Source of the DNA: Streptomyces griseoviridis
Lineage (GTDB): Bacteria > Actinomycetota > Actinomycetes > Streptomycetales > Streptomycetaceae
Direction of reading: 5' to 3'
Assembly (NCBI GenBank): GCA_014649155.1
Contig: BMSM01000001.1
Coordinates: forward strand, 682,001 to 746,000
DNA: 64,000 nucleotides
Both the position numbers and the translations under genes were made by a program. The notes under the pieces are model-generated. The model was given only the letters and a program-made list of their open reading frames with translations. It was not told the origin of the DNA and made no database searches. Positions 35,725-44,681 of the stretch are shown one piece after another. Position 1 is the stretch's first letter. Each line of letters starts with the position of its first letter.

Positions 35725-36366
35725 ATGGCCGGCGCGATGCGCAAGATGGCGGTCTACCTCGGCCTCGTGGAGGACGATGGGTACGACGGCCGGGGGTTCG
35801 ACCCCGACGACGACTTCGAACCTGAACTCGACCCGGAACCCGAACGGGATCACCGGAGGCATGAACCGGCACATCAGGGGCATGGTTCACATCAGTCACA
35901 AAGGGACGAAGAGGTACGAGTCGTTCAACCGCCCGCGCCTCGCGAGCCGGTGGCCCGGTCCGCTTCGCCGGCCGCGGAATCGTCGCGACCCGCCCGGATC
36001 GCGCCCGTGGCATCCATCACACAAGAACGCGCAAGCCTGGAAAAGAGCGCACCGGTCATCATGCCCAAGGTCGTGTCCGAACGAGAGCCCTACCGGATCA
36101 CCACACTCCACCCGCGGACCTACAACGAGGCCCGTACCATCGGGGAACACTTCCGTGAGGGCACGCCGGTGATCATGAATCTGACCGAGATGGATGACAC
36201 GGACGCGAAGCGACTTGTCGACTTCGCTGCCGGTCTGGTGTTTGGTCTCCACGGCAGTATCGAGCGGGTGACGCAGAAGGTGTTCCTGCTGTCTCCTGCT
36301 AACGTCGATGTCACGGCGGAGGACAAGGCCCGCATCGCAGAGGGCGGGTTCTTCAACCAGAGCTGA
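35725..36366 (+). CDS. sepF: Cell division protein SepF
   Basis: Membrane anchor and bundler of FtsZ; it binds the FtsZ C-terminal peptide. From the ATG at 35725 (GGAGG upstream) 213 residues. An N-terminal amphipathic helix ([18 protein letters not shown]) precedes an acidic and charged linker (residues about 20-110) and the C-terminal SepF domain ([19 protein letters not shown] through [16 protein letters not shown]). With no ftsA in the cluster, SepF is the expected FtsZ anchor here. A short GAAA-tetraloop hairpin (35638-35651) lies upstream. Confidence 0.96.
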   Translation: MAGAMRKMAVYLGLVEDDGYDGRGFDPDDDFEPELDPEPERDHRRHEPAHQGHGSHQSQRDEEVRVVQPPAPREPVARSASPAAESSRPARIAPVASITQERASLEKSAPVIMPKVVSEREPYRITTLHPRTYNEARTIGEHFREGTPVIMNLTEMDDTDAKRLVDFAAGLVFGLHGSIERVTQKVFLLSPANVDVTAEDKARIAEGGFFNQS

Positions 36367-36412
36367 GACGTAGCACCGGTGAGATGGGTCAGGGGAGAGG
36401 GAAGCAAGGGTC

Positions 36413-36697
36413 ATGAGCGTGGTCCTGGATGTCGTCTACATCGCGCTGATGTGCTTCCTCATCGTGCTGATCTTCCGGTTGGTCATGGACTACGTCTTCC
36501 AGTTCGCCCGCTCGTGGCAACCCGGCAAGGCGATGGTGGTCGTACTGGAGGCCACCTACACTGTCACCGATCCACCGTTGAAGCTTCTGCGGCGGGTCAT
36601 CCCGCCGCTGCGTCTCGGGGGCGTGGCGCTCGACCTGTCCTTCTTCGTACTGATGATCATCGTCTACATCCTGATCTCGATCGTGAGCCGGCTGTGA
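36413..36697 (+). CDS. YggT-family membrane protein
   Basis: 94 residues with two membrane helices (about 5-27 and 70-92) joined by a cytoplasmic loop containing DPPLKLLRRVIPPLRLGGVA, the YggT signature. In Gram-positives YggT genes lie between sepF and divIVA (ylmG in Bacillus). ATG at 36413 follows GGAGAGGG. The family has been linked to membrane-protein or septum organisation, but no precise activity is established. Confidence 0.93.
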   Translation: MSVVLDVVYIALMCFLIVLIFRLVMDYVFQFARSWQPGKAMVVVLEATYTVTDPPLKLLRRVIPPLRLGGVALDLSFFVLMIIVYILISIVSRL

Positions 36698-36752
36698 GCG
36701 ATGAGAGAGATACGGGCTTGCCGAATGCCGACGACTACGTTGAGGTGAAGAG

Positions 36753-37976
36753 ATGCCGTTGACCCCCGAGGACGTGCGGAACAAGCAGTTCACGACCGTC
36801 CGCCTCCGAGAAGGCTATGACGAGGACGAGGTCGATGCCTTCCTCGACGAGGTCGAAGCCGAACTGACCCGTCTGCTCCGCGAGAACGAGGACCTGCGCG
36901 CCAAGCTGGCCGCTGCCACGCGCGCGGCCGCGCAGAACCAGCAGAACATGCGCAAGCCCCCGGAGCAGCAGGATCAGCAGCAGGGTGGCATGCCCCAGCA
37001 GGGCGGGATGCCTCAGCAGGGCGGCATGCCCCAGCAGGGCGGGATGCCTCAGCAGGGCGGGATGCCCCAGCAGGGCATGCGCGGTCCGGGTGCTCCCGTA
37101 CCCGCCGGCATATCGGGCCCGCCGCAGCAGCAGATGGGCGGCCCCATGGGAGGCCCGCCCCAGCTGCCGAGCGGTGCCCCGCAACTGCCCGCCGGTCCCG
37201 GCGGTCAGGGCGGCCCGCAGGGCCCCGGTCCGATGGGCCAGGGTCCGGGGCCGATGGGCCAGGGCCAGGGCCCGGGTCCGATGCAGGGACAGATGGGCCC
37301 CGGCCCGATGGGCGGCCCCATGGGCGGTCCGCAGGGTCACGGCGGTCCCGGCATGCCCGGCCAGGGCGGCCCGGGCGGCGACAGCGCCGCGCGCGTCCTG
37401 TCGCTGGCCCAGCAGACCGCCGACCAGGCGATCGCCGAGGCCCGGTCCGAGGCCAACAAGATCGTCGGCGAGGCGCGTTCGCGGGCCGAGGGCCTGGAGC
37501 GGGACGCCCGTGCCAAGGCCGACGCCCTGGAGCGGGACGCGCAGGAGAAGCACCGCGTCGCGATGGGCTCCCTGGAGTCCGCCCGCGCCACGCTGGAGCG
37601 CAAGGTCGAGGACCTGCGCGGCTTCGAGCGCGAGTACCGCACGCGGCTGAAGTCCTACCTGGAGTCGCAGCTGCGTCAGCTGGAGACCCAGGCCGACGAC
37701 TCGCTGGCCCCGCCGCGGACGCCCGCGACGGCTTCCCTCCCGCCGTCCCCGGCGCCCTCGATGGCACCGGCCGGCGCGAGCGCCCCGTCCTACGGCGGCA
37801 ACCAGTCCATGGGCAGTGGTCCGGGCGGGTCGTCCGGTCCGTCGTACGGCTCGCAGCAGCAGATGTCGCCGGCGATGACGCAGCCGATGGCGCCGGTGCG
37901 GCCGCAGGGGCCTTCGCCGATGGGGCAGGCGCCGTCGCCGATGCGCGGTTTCCTCATCGACGAGGATGACAACTGA
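36753..37976 (+). CDS. divIVA: Polar growth protein DivIVA
   Basis: Coiled-coil protein that marks hyphal tips and branch sites and directs apical wall growth; essential in Streptomyces. 407 residues. The N-terminal membrane-binding domain starts [20 protein letters not shown], followed by the first coiled coil (about 25-70). A Gln/Gly/Met/Pro-rich region of about 140 residues, including five exact QQGGMP repeats, precedes the second coiled coil (about 210-315, [20 protein letters not shown]) and a Pro/Ser-rich tail ending DEDDN. Last gene of the cluster, with a strong hairpin behind it. Confidence 0.97.
   Translation: MPLTPEDVRNKQFTTVRLREGYDEDEVDAFLDEVEAELTRLLRENEDLRAKLAAATRAAAQNQQNMRKPPEQQDQQQGGMPQQGGMPQQGGMPQQGGMPQQGGMPQQGMRGPGAPVPAGISGPPQQQMGGPMGGPPQLPSGAPQLPAGPGGQGGPQGPGPMGQGPGPMGQGQGPGPMQGQMGPGPMGGPMGGPQGHGGPGMPGQGGPGGDSAARVLSLAQQTADQAIAEARSEANKIVGEARSRAEGLERDARAKADALERDAQEKHRVAMGSLESARATLERKVEDLRGFEREYRTRLKSYLESQLRQLETQADDSLAPPRTPATASLPPSPAPSMAPAGASAPSYGGNQSMGSGPGGSSGPSYGSQQQMSPAMTQPMAPVRPQGPSPMGQAPSPMRGFLIDEDDN
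36978..37067 (+). repeat. Five in-frame 18-base tandem repeats in divIVA
   Basis: Five copies of an 18-base unit encode QQGGMP (residues 76-105), followed by a partial sixth (QQGM). The copies alternate between ATGCCCCAG and ATGCCTCAG forms. Slippage could change copy number between strains without shifting frame. Confidence 0.9.
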
Positions 37977-38020
37977 GCGGTGCTGAGCGTTAGTACGGCG
38001 TTGTAGTCGGCGGCGTTCAG

Positions 38021-38058
38021 GGCGGGCCCTGGGTTTTGACCCGGGGTCCGCCTCTTTT
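38021..38058 (+). terminator. Strong terminator after divIVA
   Basis: GGCGGGCCCTGGGT (38021-38034) pairs with ACCCGGGGTCCGCC (38039-38052) around a TTTG loop, giving a 14-pair stem with two G-T pairs. TCTTTTGTT follows. This is one of few classic stem-plus-T-run terminators in the window and marks the end of the dcw cluster. Confidence 0.85.
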
Positions 38059-38227
38059 GTTGGGTACGGGGCGTCGGCGGGGGCTGGGGGCGCGGCCCGG
38101 CGGGGCGGGGTGCCGGCCGCGCCCGCCCGTGCCGCCCTGGGGGTACCTCCCCGGCCGGTCAGGCACGGGGGGAGGCACGTATGCCAGCGGATCGGGGCGA
38201 GCACGGCGCCGCAGGGCGGGTGCGCGA

Positions 38228-38259
38228 AGGCCCGGCTCCCCGCACAGGGAGCCGGGCCT
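38228..38259 (-). terminator. Terminator after ileS
   Basis: AGGCCCGGCTCCC and GGGAGCCGGGCCT form a perfect 13-base stem with a 6-base loop, 14 bases beyond the ileS stop. It could also block read-through from the divIVA side. Confidence 0.75.
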
Positions 38260-38272
38260 CGGGGAGCGGTGG

Positions 38273-41200
38273 TTATGCCTTGCGGAGCTGGAAGGCCAGG
38301 GTCAGGCCCTCGTCCGTGAAGGCGTCTCCGTACCCGGTTTCCGGCTCGCCCTCGGCGAAGTCCGTGGCCAGGACCTCGTCGGCGATCAGGGACGCGTGGG
38401 TGGTCAGGGCGGCGACGGTCGCCGGGTCCGTGGCCGTCCAGCGCAGGACGATGCGGTCGGCGACGTCCAGACCGCTGTTCTTGCGGGCCTCCTGGATCAG
38501 GCGGATCGCGTCCCGGGCGAGGCCCGCGCGCCGCAGCTCCTCCGTGATCTCCAGGTCGAGGGCGACCGTGGCGCCGGAGTCGGAGGCGACCGACCAGCCC
38601 TCGCGCGGGGTCTCCGTGATGATCACCTCGTCGGGAGCGAGGGTGATCGTCTCGCCGTCGACCTCCACCGACGCCGTGCCCTCGCGCAGGGCCAGGGAGA
38701 GCGCCGCCGCGTCCGCGTTCGCGACCGCCTTCGCGACGTCCTGGACGCGCTTGCCGAACCGCTTGCCCAGCGCGCGGAAGTTGGCCTTGGCGGTGGTGTC
38801 GACCAGGCTGCCGCCGACCTCGGACAGCGAGGCGAGCGACTCGACGTTCAGCTCCTCCGTGATCTGCGTGTGCAGTTCGGGGGTGAGGGTGTCGAAGCCG
38901 GTCGCCGCGATCAGCGCGCGGCGCAGCGGCTGGCGGGTCTTGACGCCGGACTCCGCGCGGGTGGCGCGGCCCAGCTCGACCAGGCGGCGGACCAGGACCA
39001 TCTGCTTCGACAGCTCCGGGTCGACGGCCGTCAGGTCGGCCTCCGGCCACGCGGAGAGGTGCACGGACTCCGGGGCGCCCGGGGTGACCGGCACGATCAT
39101 GTCCTGCCAGACCCGCTCGGTGATGAACGGGGTCAGCGGGGCCATCAGCCTGGTGACCGTCTCCACGACCTCGTGCAGGGTGCGCAGCGCCGCCTTGTCG
39201 CCCTGCCAGAAGCGGCGGCGCGAGCGGCGGACGTACCAGTTGGAGAGGTCGTCGACGAACGCGGACAGCAGCTTGCCGGCGCGCTGGGTGTCGTAGCCCT
39301 CCAGGGCCTGGGTGACCTGGTCGGTGAGCGCGTGCAGTTCGGACAGGAGCCAGCGGTCCAGGACCGGGCGGTCGGCCGGGGCCGGGTCCGCCTCGCTCGG
39401 CGACCAGCCCGTGGTGCGGGCGTACAGAGCCTGGAAGGCGACCGTGTTCCAGTAGGTGAGGAGCGTCTTGCGGACGACCTCCTGGATGGTGCCGTGGCCG
39501 ACCCGGCGGGCCGCCCAGGGGGAGCCGCCGGCCGCCATGAACCAGCGGACGGCGTCGGCGCCGTGCTGGTCCATCAGCGGGATCGGCTGGAGGATGTTGC
39601 CCAGGTGCTTGGACATCTTGCGGCCGTCCTCGGCGAGGATGTGGCCGAGGCAGACCACGTTCTCGTACGAGGACTTGTCGAAGACCAGGGTGCCGACGGC
39701 CATCAGCGTGTAGAACCAGCCGCGGGTCTGGTCGATGGCCTCGCTGATGAACTGGGCCGGGTAGCGGGACTCGAACAGGTCCTTGTTCTTGTACGGGTAG
39801 CCATACTGCGCGAACGGCATCGAGCCCGAGTCGTACCAGGCGTCGATGACCTCCGGCACGCGCGTGGCCGTCTTCTCGCACCGGGGGCACGGGAAGGTGA
39901 CCGCGTCGATGTACGGGCGGTGCGGGTCGAGACCGGACTGGTCGGTGCCGGTCAGCTCGGTCAGTTCCGCGCGGGAGCCGACGGCGGTGAGGTGGTCGTC
40001 CTCGCAGCGCCAGATGGGCAGCGGGGTGCCCCAGTAGCGGTTGCGGGAGAGCGCCCAGTCGATGTTGTTGTCCAGCCAGTCGCCGTAGCGGCCGTGCTTG
40101 ACGGAGTCCGGGAACCAGTTGGTCCGCTCGTTCTCCTCGATGAGGCGGTCCTTGATCTGGGTGGTGCGGATGTACCAGGACGGCTGCGCGTAGTACAGCA
40201 GCGCGGTGTGGCAGCGCCAGCAGTGCGGGTAGCTGTGCTCGTACGGGGTGTGCCTGAAGAGCAGGCCGCGGCCGGCGAGGTCCTCGGTGAGCTGCTCGTC
40301 GGCCTTCTTGAAGAAGACGCCGCCGACCAGGGCGAGGTCCTCCTCGAAGGTGCCGTCGGGGCGGACCGGGTTCACGACCGGCAGGCCGTAGGAACGGCAG
40401 ACCTTGAAGTCGTCCTCACCGAAGGCGGGGGACTGGTGGACGAGACCGGTGCCGTCCTCGGTCGTCACGTAGTCGGCGTTGACGACGAAGTGGGCGGGCT
40501 CGGGGAACTCGACCAGCTCGAAGGGGCGCTGATACGTCCAGCGCTCCATCTCGGCGCCGGTGAAGCTCTGGCCGGTGGTCTCCCAGCCCTCGCCGAGGGC
40601 CTTGGCGACCAGCTGCTCGGCGACGACCAGCTTCTCCTCGCCGTCGGTGGCGACGACGTAGGTGACCTCGGGGTGGGCCGCGACGGCGGTGTTGGAGACC
40701 AGCGTCCAGGGCGTGGTCGTCCAGATCAGCAGCGCGGCCTCGCCGGCCAGCGGGCCGGAGGTGAGCGGGAGGCGGACGTAGACCGACGGGTCGACGACCG
40801 TCTCGTAGCCCTGGGCCAGCTCGTGGTCGGACAGGCCCGTGCCGCAGCGGGGGCACCAGGGGGCGACGCGGTGGTCCTGGACCAGCAGGCCCTTGCCGAA
40901 GATCTCCTTCAGCGACCACCAGACCGAGTCGACGTACTCGGGGTCCATGGTGCGGTACGCGTCGTCCAGGTCGACCCAGTAGCCCATGCGGGTCGTCAGT
41001 TCGGTGAAGGCGTCCGTGTGCCGGGTCACCGACTCGCGGCACTTGGCGTTGAACTCCGCGATGCCGTACGCCTCGATGTCCGGCTTGCCGCTGAAGCCCA
41101 GCTCCTTCTCGACCGCCAGCTCCACGGGCAGGCCGTGGCAGTCCCAGCCGGCCTTGCGGGCCACGTGGTAGCCGCGCATGGTGCGGAAACGGGGGAAGAC

Positions 41201-41413
41201 GTCCTTGAAGACGCGGGCCTCGATGTGGTGGGCGCCGGGCATGCCGTTGGCGGTGGGCGGACCCTCGTAGAACACCCATTCGGGGCGGCCCTCGGACTGC
41301 TCCAGGCTCTTGGCGAAGATCTTCTGCTCGCGCCAGAAGTCGAGCACCGCGTGTTCGAGCGCGGGCAGGTCGACCTGGGCGGGTACCTGGCGGTACTGCG
41401 ACGGCGTGTTCAA
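38273..41413 (-). CDS. ileS: Isoleucyl-tRNA synthetase with GxHH signature
   Basis: Charges tRNA-Ile. 1046 residues from a TTG at 41413, chosen because GGAGGA lies seven to eight bases upstream and homologous sequence begins there (NTPSQYRQVPAQVDLP). Class I Rossmann core is split by an editing domain; KMSKH is intact (GRKMSKHLGN), and the C-terminal anticodon domain follows. The HxGH motif reads GAHH (G60-A61-H62-H63, in NGMPGAHHIEAR), that is, with first and third positions exchanged. Such a swapped motif has been reported in some type 2 IleRS enzymes with very strong mupirocin resistance. Controlled by the T-box upstream. Confidence 0.96.
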   Translation of the reverse strand: MNTPSQYRQVPAQVDLPALEHAVLDFWREQKIFAKSLEQSEGRPEWVFYEGPPTANGMPGAHHIEARVFKDVFPRFRTMRGYHVARKAGWDCHGLPVELAVEKELGFSGKPDIEAYGIAEFNAKCRESVTRHTDAFTELTTRMGYWVDLDDAYRTMDPEYVDSVWWSLKEIFGKGLLVQDHRVAPWCPRCGTGLSDHELAQGYETVVDPSVYVRLPLTSGPLAGEAALLIWTTTPWTLVSNTAVAAHPEVTYVVATDGEEKLVVAEQLVAKALGEGWETTGQSFTGAEMERWTYQRPFELVEFPEPAHFVVNADYVTTEDGTGLVHQSPAFGEDDFKVCRSYGLPVVNPVRPDGTFEEDLALVGGVFFKKADEQLTEDLAGRGLLFRHTPYEHSYPHCWRCHTALLYYAQPSWYIRTTQIKDRLIEENERTNWFPDSVKHGRYGDWLDNNIDWALSRNRYWGTPLPIWRCEDDHLTAVGSRAELTELTGTDQSGLDPHRPYIDAVTFPCPRCEKTATRVPEVIDAWYDSGSMPFAQYGYPYKNKDLFESRYPAQFISEAIDQTRGWFYTLMAVGTLVFDKSSYENVVCLGHILAEDGRKMSKHLGNILQPIPLMDQHGADAVRWFMAAGGSPWAARRVGHGTIQEVVRKTLLTYWNTVAFQALYARTTGWSPSEADPAPADRPVLDRWLLSELHALTDQVTQALEGYDTQRAGKLLSAFVDDLSNWYVRRSRRRFWQGDKAALRTLHEVVETVTRLMAPLTPFITERVWQDMIVPVTPGAPESVHLSAWPEADLTAVDPELSKQMVLVRRLVELGRATRAESGVKTRQPLRRALIAATGFDTLTPELHTQITEELNVESLASLSEVGGSLVDTTAKANFRALGKRFGKRVQDVAKAVANADAAALSLALREGTASVEVDGETITLAPDEVIITETPREGWSVASDSGATVALDLEITEELRRAGLARDAIRLIQEARKNSGLDVADRIVLRWTATDPATVAALTTHASLIADEVLATDFAEGEPETGYGDAFTDEGLTLAFQLRKA

Positions 41414-41650
41414 CGCGATTCCTCCGGCGGACGTGCTGCCTTCCGTCGGAGGGACGAGAGCGCTGGGCTCCCGCGGTACCACCCTCCTTGGCTCCCGTGC
41501 GCCCTGTGCGCCGGTGAGCCCCCTCATTGGGGTCGCGAGGCCGGGTCTACTCGCCCCAGGGGGACTTTCTTCCGGCGGCTCCGGGGTGATCTTCACGTCG
41601 CGCTCGCCCCCGGGCTCCCACCGTCCCCGGGTCGCTCTGGGCTGCGTACG
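41414..41650 (-). promoter_or_regulatory. T-box leader of ileS, translational type
   Basis: The minus strand carries the T-box core AGGGTGGTACCGCG (complement of 41472-41485), whose bulge pairs with the uncharged tRNA acceptor end. About 110 bases earlier, GTGAAGATCACCCC offers an ATC isoleucine specifier in a very short stem I. After the core, CCCTCCGAC (complement of 41445-41453) can pair with CCGGAGG (complement of 41421-41427), which holds the ribosome site. So tRNA binding would free translation rather than prevent termination. This matches the ultrashort ileS T-boxes known in Actinobacteria. Confidence 0.9.
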
Positions 41651-41876
41651 CCGCTACTCGTCCCCATCCACGCTTTTCGCTCCGCCCAGTGTACGGCGCC
41701 CCGCGGACAGCGGCCGACCGGTTTCCGTGTCGGGCATACCTGCCGGGGAGCTGGGCACAACGGATGCAGGTTCGTCCACCGGGGCGGTGCGTCCCGTTGC
41801 CGCGAGGCTCAAGTCGATTTATCGTCCCAGCACGATTCGTGTGCATGATCACCATGTGTGAAGGGGCCGCGGCACG
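41651..41876. other. Divergent promoter region ileS / DksA-like gene
   Basis: Holds the promoter of the ileS T-box transcript on minus and that of the zinc finger gene on plus. On plus, CATGAT at about 41844 (in GTGTGCATGATCACC) is a -10-like box about 30 bases before the GTG at 41877. No clear -35 is seen. Nothing else recognised. Confidence 0.35.
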
Positions 41877-42509
41877 GTGGCGGGGAAGACCGCGGCGGGG
41901 ACCACGCCGGCGAGGAGGACGCCGGCGGCGAAGGCCGCTTCCGAGGAGAGCGCGGTGCGGAAGGACACGGCCGGGAAGAACACGGCCGAGAAGGCGGGCG
42001 CGGCCGAGGCCGCCGAGCAGACGGGAGCCACGACGGTGGTTGCGAAGAAGAGTCCTGGCACGGCCACGGCGGCCACGACGGCCGTACCGAAGGCGCGGGG
42101 CGGTGCGGTGGAGCCCGGAGACCTCGCGGTACGCCCCGGGGAGGACCCCTGGACGCCCGAGGAGGTCGAGGAGGCCCGCGGGGAGCTCGAGTCCGAGGAG
42201 AGCCGGCTCCGGGCCGAGCTGGACTCCTCCGAACGGGCGCTCCAGGGCCTCATGCGGGACTCCGGGGACGGCGCCGGTCACGACGAGGCGGACACCGGCA
42301 CGAAGAACATCACGCGCGAGCACGAGCTGGCGCTGGCGGCCAACGCCCGCGAGATGCTCTCCCAGACCGAGCACGCCCTGGAGCTGCTGGACGCGGGCAC
42401 CTACGGGCTGTGCGAGAACTGCGGCAAGCCGATCGGCAAGGCCCGGATGCAGGCGTTCCCGCGGGCCACCCTGTGCGTGGAGTGCAAACAGAAGACGGAG
42501 CGGCGGTAG
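41877..42509 (+). CDS. DksA/TraR-type zinc finger protein with Lys/Ala-rich N-terminus
   Basis: 210 residues. The first 75 or so are Ala/Lys/Thr-rich ([20 protein letters not shown]), like histone H1 tails. A coiled segment follows ([20 protein letters not shown]), and the C-terminal C4 zinc finger has C179, C182, C200 and C203 ([12 protein letters not shown]...LCVECK). DksA-type proteins enter the RNA polymerase secondary channel, but the tip residues of DksA are not obviously conserved, so effect on polymerase is uncertain. GTG at 41877 with AAGGGG upstream. First of a plus-strand run with lspA and rluD. Confidence 0.87.
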   Translation: MAGKTAAGTTPARRTPAAKAASEESAVRKDTAGKNTAEKAGAAEAAEQTGATTVVAKKSPGTATAATTAVPKARGGAVEPGDLAVRPGEDPWTPEEVEEARGELESEESRLRAELDSSERALQGLMRDSGDGAGHDEADTGTKNITREHELALAANAREMLSQTEHALELLDAGTYGLCENCGKPIGKARMQAFPRATLCVECKQKTERR

Positions 42510-42559
42510 GCGGTGCCGTACCCTCTTCCTCAGTCAGGTACCTAGGTCGAGGGACTCAC

Positions 42560-43138
42560 GTGGCAGAGGCGGAGCGCATCATCGGTACGCCGGACACCCC
42601 GGACGCTCCGGGGGACGGGCAGCAGGAGACCGCCGACGCCGAGCGGCCCCGGGGCAGGCGCCGGATCGCCGTGCTGTTCGCGGTGGCGGTCCTGGCGTAC
42701 GCGCTGGACCTGGTCAGCAAGATGATCGTGGTGGCGAAGCTGGAGCACCACGAGCCGGTCGAGATCGTCGGGGACTGGCTGCGGTTCGAGGCGATCCGCA
42801 ACGCGGGGGCCGCCTTCGGCATCGGCGAGGCCTTCACCGTGATCTTCACGGTGATCGCGGCGACCGTGATCGTCGTGATCGCCCGGCTCGCCCGCAAGCT
42901 CTACAGCCTGCCCTGGGCGATCGCGCTCGGCCTGCTGCTCGGCGGCGCCCTCGGCAACCTCACCGACCGGATCTTCCGCGCGCCCGGCGTCTTCGAGGGC
43001 GCGGTGGTCGACTTCATCGCGCCCAAGCACTTCGCGGTCTTCAACCTCGCCGACTCGGCGATCGTGTGCGGCGGCATCCTGATCGTGCTGCTCTCCTTCC
43101 GGGGGCTGGACCCGGACGGGACCGTCCACAAGGACTGA
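42560..43138 (+). CDS. lspA: Lipoprotein signal peptidase LspA
   Basis: Membrane aspartic protease that cleaves lipidated prolipoproteins. 192 residues from a GTG at 42560. A polar 33-residue N-terminal extension precedes four membrane helices. The catalytic aspartates are D136 (LGNLTDRIF) and D165 (FNLADSAI); NAGAAFG is also conserved. It lies 50 bases after the zinc finger gene and 44 before rluD, a pairing seen in many bacteria. Confidence 0.96.
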   Translation: MAEAERIIGTPDTPDAPGDGQQETADAERPRGRRRIAVLFAVAVLAYALDLVSKMIVVAKLEHHEPVEIVGDWLRFEAIRNAGAAFGIGEAFTVIFTVIAATVIVVIARLARKLYSLPWAIALGLLLGGALGNLTDRIFRAPGVFEGAVVDFIAPKHFAVFNLADSAIVCGGILIVLLSFRGLDPDGTVHKD

Positions 43139-43182
43139 GCGCGCGTACGGCGGTGTCGGCGCCGTCCGGCATACTCGACCGA

Positions 43183-44127
43183 GTGAGCACGCTTCCCGAG
43201 ATCCGTACCCTGCCCGTGCCCGACGGCCTGGAGGGCGAGCGCGTCGACGCCGCCATCTCCCGCATGTTCGGCTTCTCCCGTACCAAGGCCGCCGAGCTGG
43301 CGGCGGCGGGGAAGGTGGCGGTCGACGGCTCGGTGGTCGGCAAGTCGGAGCGGGTGCGCGGCGGGGCCTGGCTGGAGGTCGAGATGCCGCCGGCGCCGGC
43401 GCCGGTGCAGGTCGTCGCCGAGCCGGTCGAGGGCATGGAGATCGTCCATGACGACGAGGACGTGGTCGTCATCGTGAAGCCGGTCGGGGTCGCCGCCCAT
43501 CCGTCGCCCGGCTGGACCGGCCCGACCGTGATCGGCGGGCTCGCCGCCGCCGGGTACCGGATCTCGACGTCCGGGGCGGCCGAGCGGCAGGGCATCGTGC
43601 ACCGCCTGGACGTGGGCACCTCCGGCCTGATGGCGGTCGCCAAGTCCGAGCGGGCCTACACCTCGCTCAAGCGGCAGTTCAAGGAGCGCACGGTCGACAA
43701 GCGCTACCACACGCTGGTGCAGGGCCACCCGGACCCGACCAGCGGCACCATCGACGCCCCCATCGGCCGTCACCCGCAGCACGACTACAAGTGGGCGGTC
43801 ACCGCGGACGGCAAGCCCTCGGTGACGCACTACGACCTGATCGAGGCGTTCCGCGCCGCGTCCCTGCTCGACGTGAAGCTGGAGACCGGCCGCACCCACC
43901 AGATCCGCGTCCACATGGCGGCCCACCGCCACCCCTGCGCCGGCGACCTGACCTACGGCGCCGACCCCACCCTCGCCAAGCGGCTGGGCCTGAGCAGGCA
44001 GTGGCTGCACGCCGTCCGGCTCGGCTTCGAGCACCCCGGCACCGGCGACTGGGTGGAGTACGCCAGTGACTACCCGGACGACCTCCAGCAGGCCCTGGAC
44101 CGGGTCAGGGAGGAGACCTACGCATGA
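43183..44127 (+). CDS. RluD-family 23S rRNA pseudouridine synthase
   Basis: 314 residues. An N-terminal S4 RNA-binding domain (about 15-75, [20 protein letters not shown]) is followed by the RluA-type catalytic domain with [11 protein letters not shown] (catalytic D143), KRYHTLVQG and [14 protein letters not shown]. Probably modifies helix 69 uridines of 23S rRNA, as RluD does. GTG at 43183 follows CATACT by seven bases, so the mRNA may be leaderless. The stop overlaps the acetyltransferase ATG. Confidence 0.93.
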   Translation: MSTLPEIRTLPVPDGLEGERVDAAISRMFGFSRTKAAELAAAGKVAVDGSVVGKSERVRGGAWLEVEMPPAPAPVQVVAEPVEGMEIVHDDEDVVVIVKPVGVAAHPSPGWTGPTVIGGLAAAGYRISTSGAAERQGIVHRLDVGTSGLMAVAKSERAYTSLKRQFKERTVDKRYHTLVQGHPDPTSGTIDAPIGRHPQHDYKWAVTADGKPSVTHYDLIEAFRAASLLDVKLETGRTHQIRVHMAAHRHPCAGDLTYGADPTLAKRLGLSRQWLHAVRLGFEHPGTGDWVEYASDYPDDLQQALDRVREETYA

Positions 44128-44591
44128 GTCCGGGCCACGAGGTGCGCCTCGCCGAGGACCCCGCCGACCGCGAGGCGTGCTTCGCGGTGCGCAAGGAGGT
44201 CTTCGTCGCCGAGCAGGGCGTCGACGAGGAGATCGAGTACGACGCGTACGACGCCGTCGCCGTGCACGTCCTGGCGGTCCGCGAGGACGGCGTGCCGCTC
44301 GGCACCGGGCGGCTGCTGTACGGCGAGGCGGCGGCCGGGAAGACCGGCGGCGACCGGGGCGTGGGCTCGCTGGGGCGGCTCGCCGTGACCCGGGCGGCCC
44401 GTGGGCTGGGCGTCGGGGCCGCGCTGGTGCGGGCGATCGAGGAGGCCGCGCGGGCGCGCGGGCTCACCGCGGTCGACCTGCACGCCCAGACCCACGCCCT
44501 CGGTTTCTACGAGCGGCTCGGCTACACGGCGTACGGGCCGGAGTTCCCGGACGCGGGCATCCCGCACCGCGCGATGCGACGCGTGCTGTGA
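44124..44591 (+). CDS. GNAT-family N-acetyltransferase
   Basis: 155 residues with the acetyl-CoA loop [20 protein letters not shown] (R-x-x-G-x-G/A form) and a C-terminal [14 protein letters not shown]. The N-terminal half ([20 protein letters not shown]) resembles the ElaA/YjcF-type subfamily. ATG at 44124 overlaps the rluD stop in an ATGA arrangement. The substrate is unknown. Confidence 0.92.
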   Translation: MSPGHEVRLAEDPADREACFAVRKEVFVAEQGVDEEIEYDAYDAVAVHVLAVREDGVPLGTGRLLYGEAAAGKTGGDRGVGSLGRLAVTRAARGLGVGAALVRAIEEAARARGLTAVDLHAQTHALGFYERLGYTAYGPEFPDAGIPHRAMRRVL

Positions 44592-44681
44592 CCCACAGCT
44601 TCTCCGGAGGCTGACGGGGCAGGTGAAGTGGCAGGCTGGAAGCCTGTCCAGTGATCGCCGAGACCCCCCGGAGCGCTGATT

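Noticed and set aside
36978..37067. CRISPR-like regular repeats
   Set aside because: The units are directly adjacent, in frame and encode QQGGMP within divIVA; there are no spacers.
36735..39890. Very long minus-strand open frame across divIVA and ileS
   Set aside because: It is antisense to divIVA and out of frame with ileS; composition is Arg/Gly/Pro-skewed and no family sequence appears. High GC keeps shadow frames open.
38036..41848. 1,270-codon plus-strand frame opposite ileS
   Set aside because: Antisense shadow of ileS with no ribosome site or recognisable domain.
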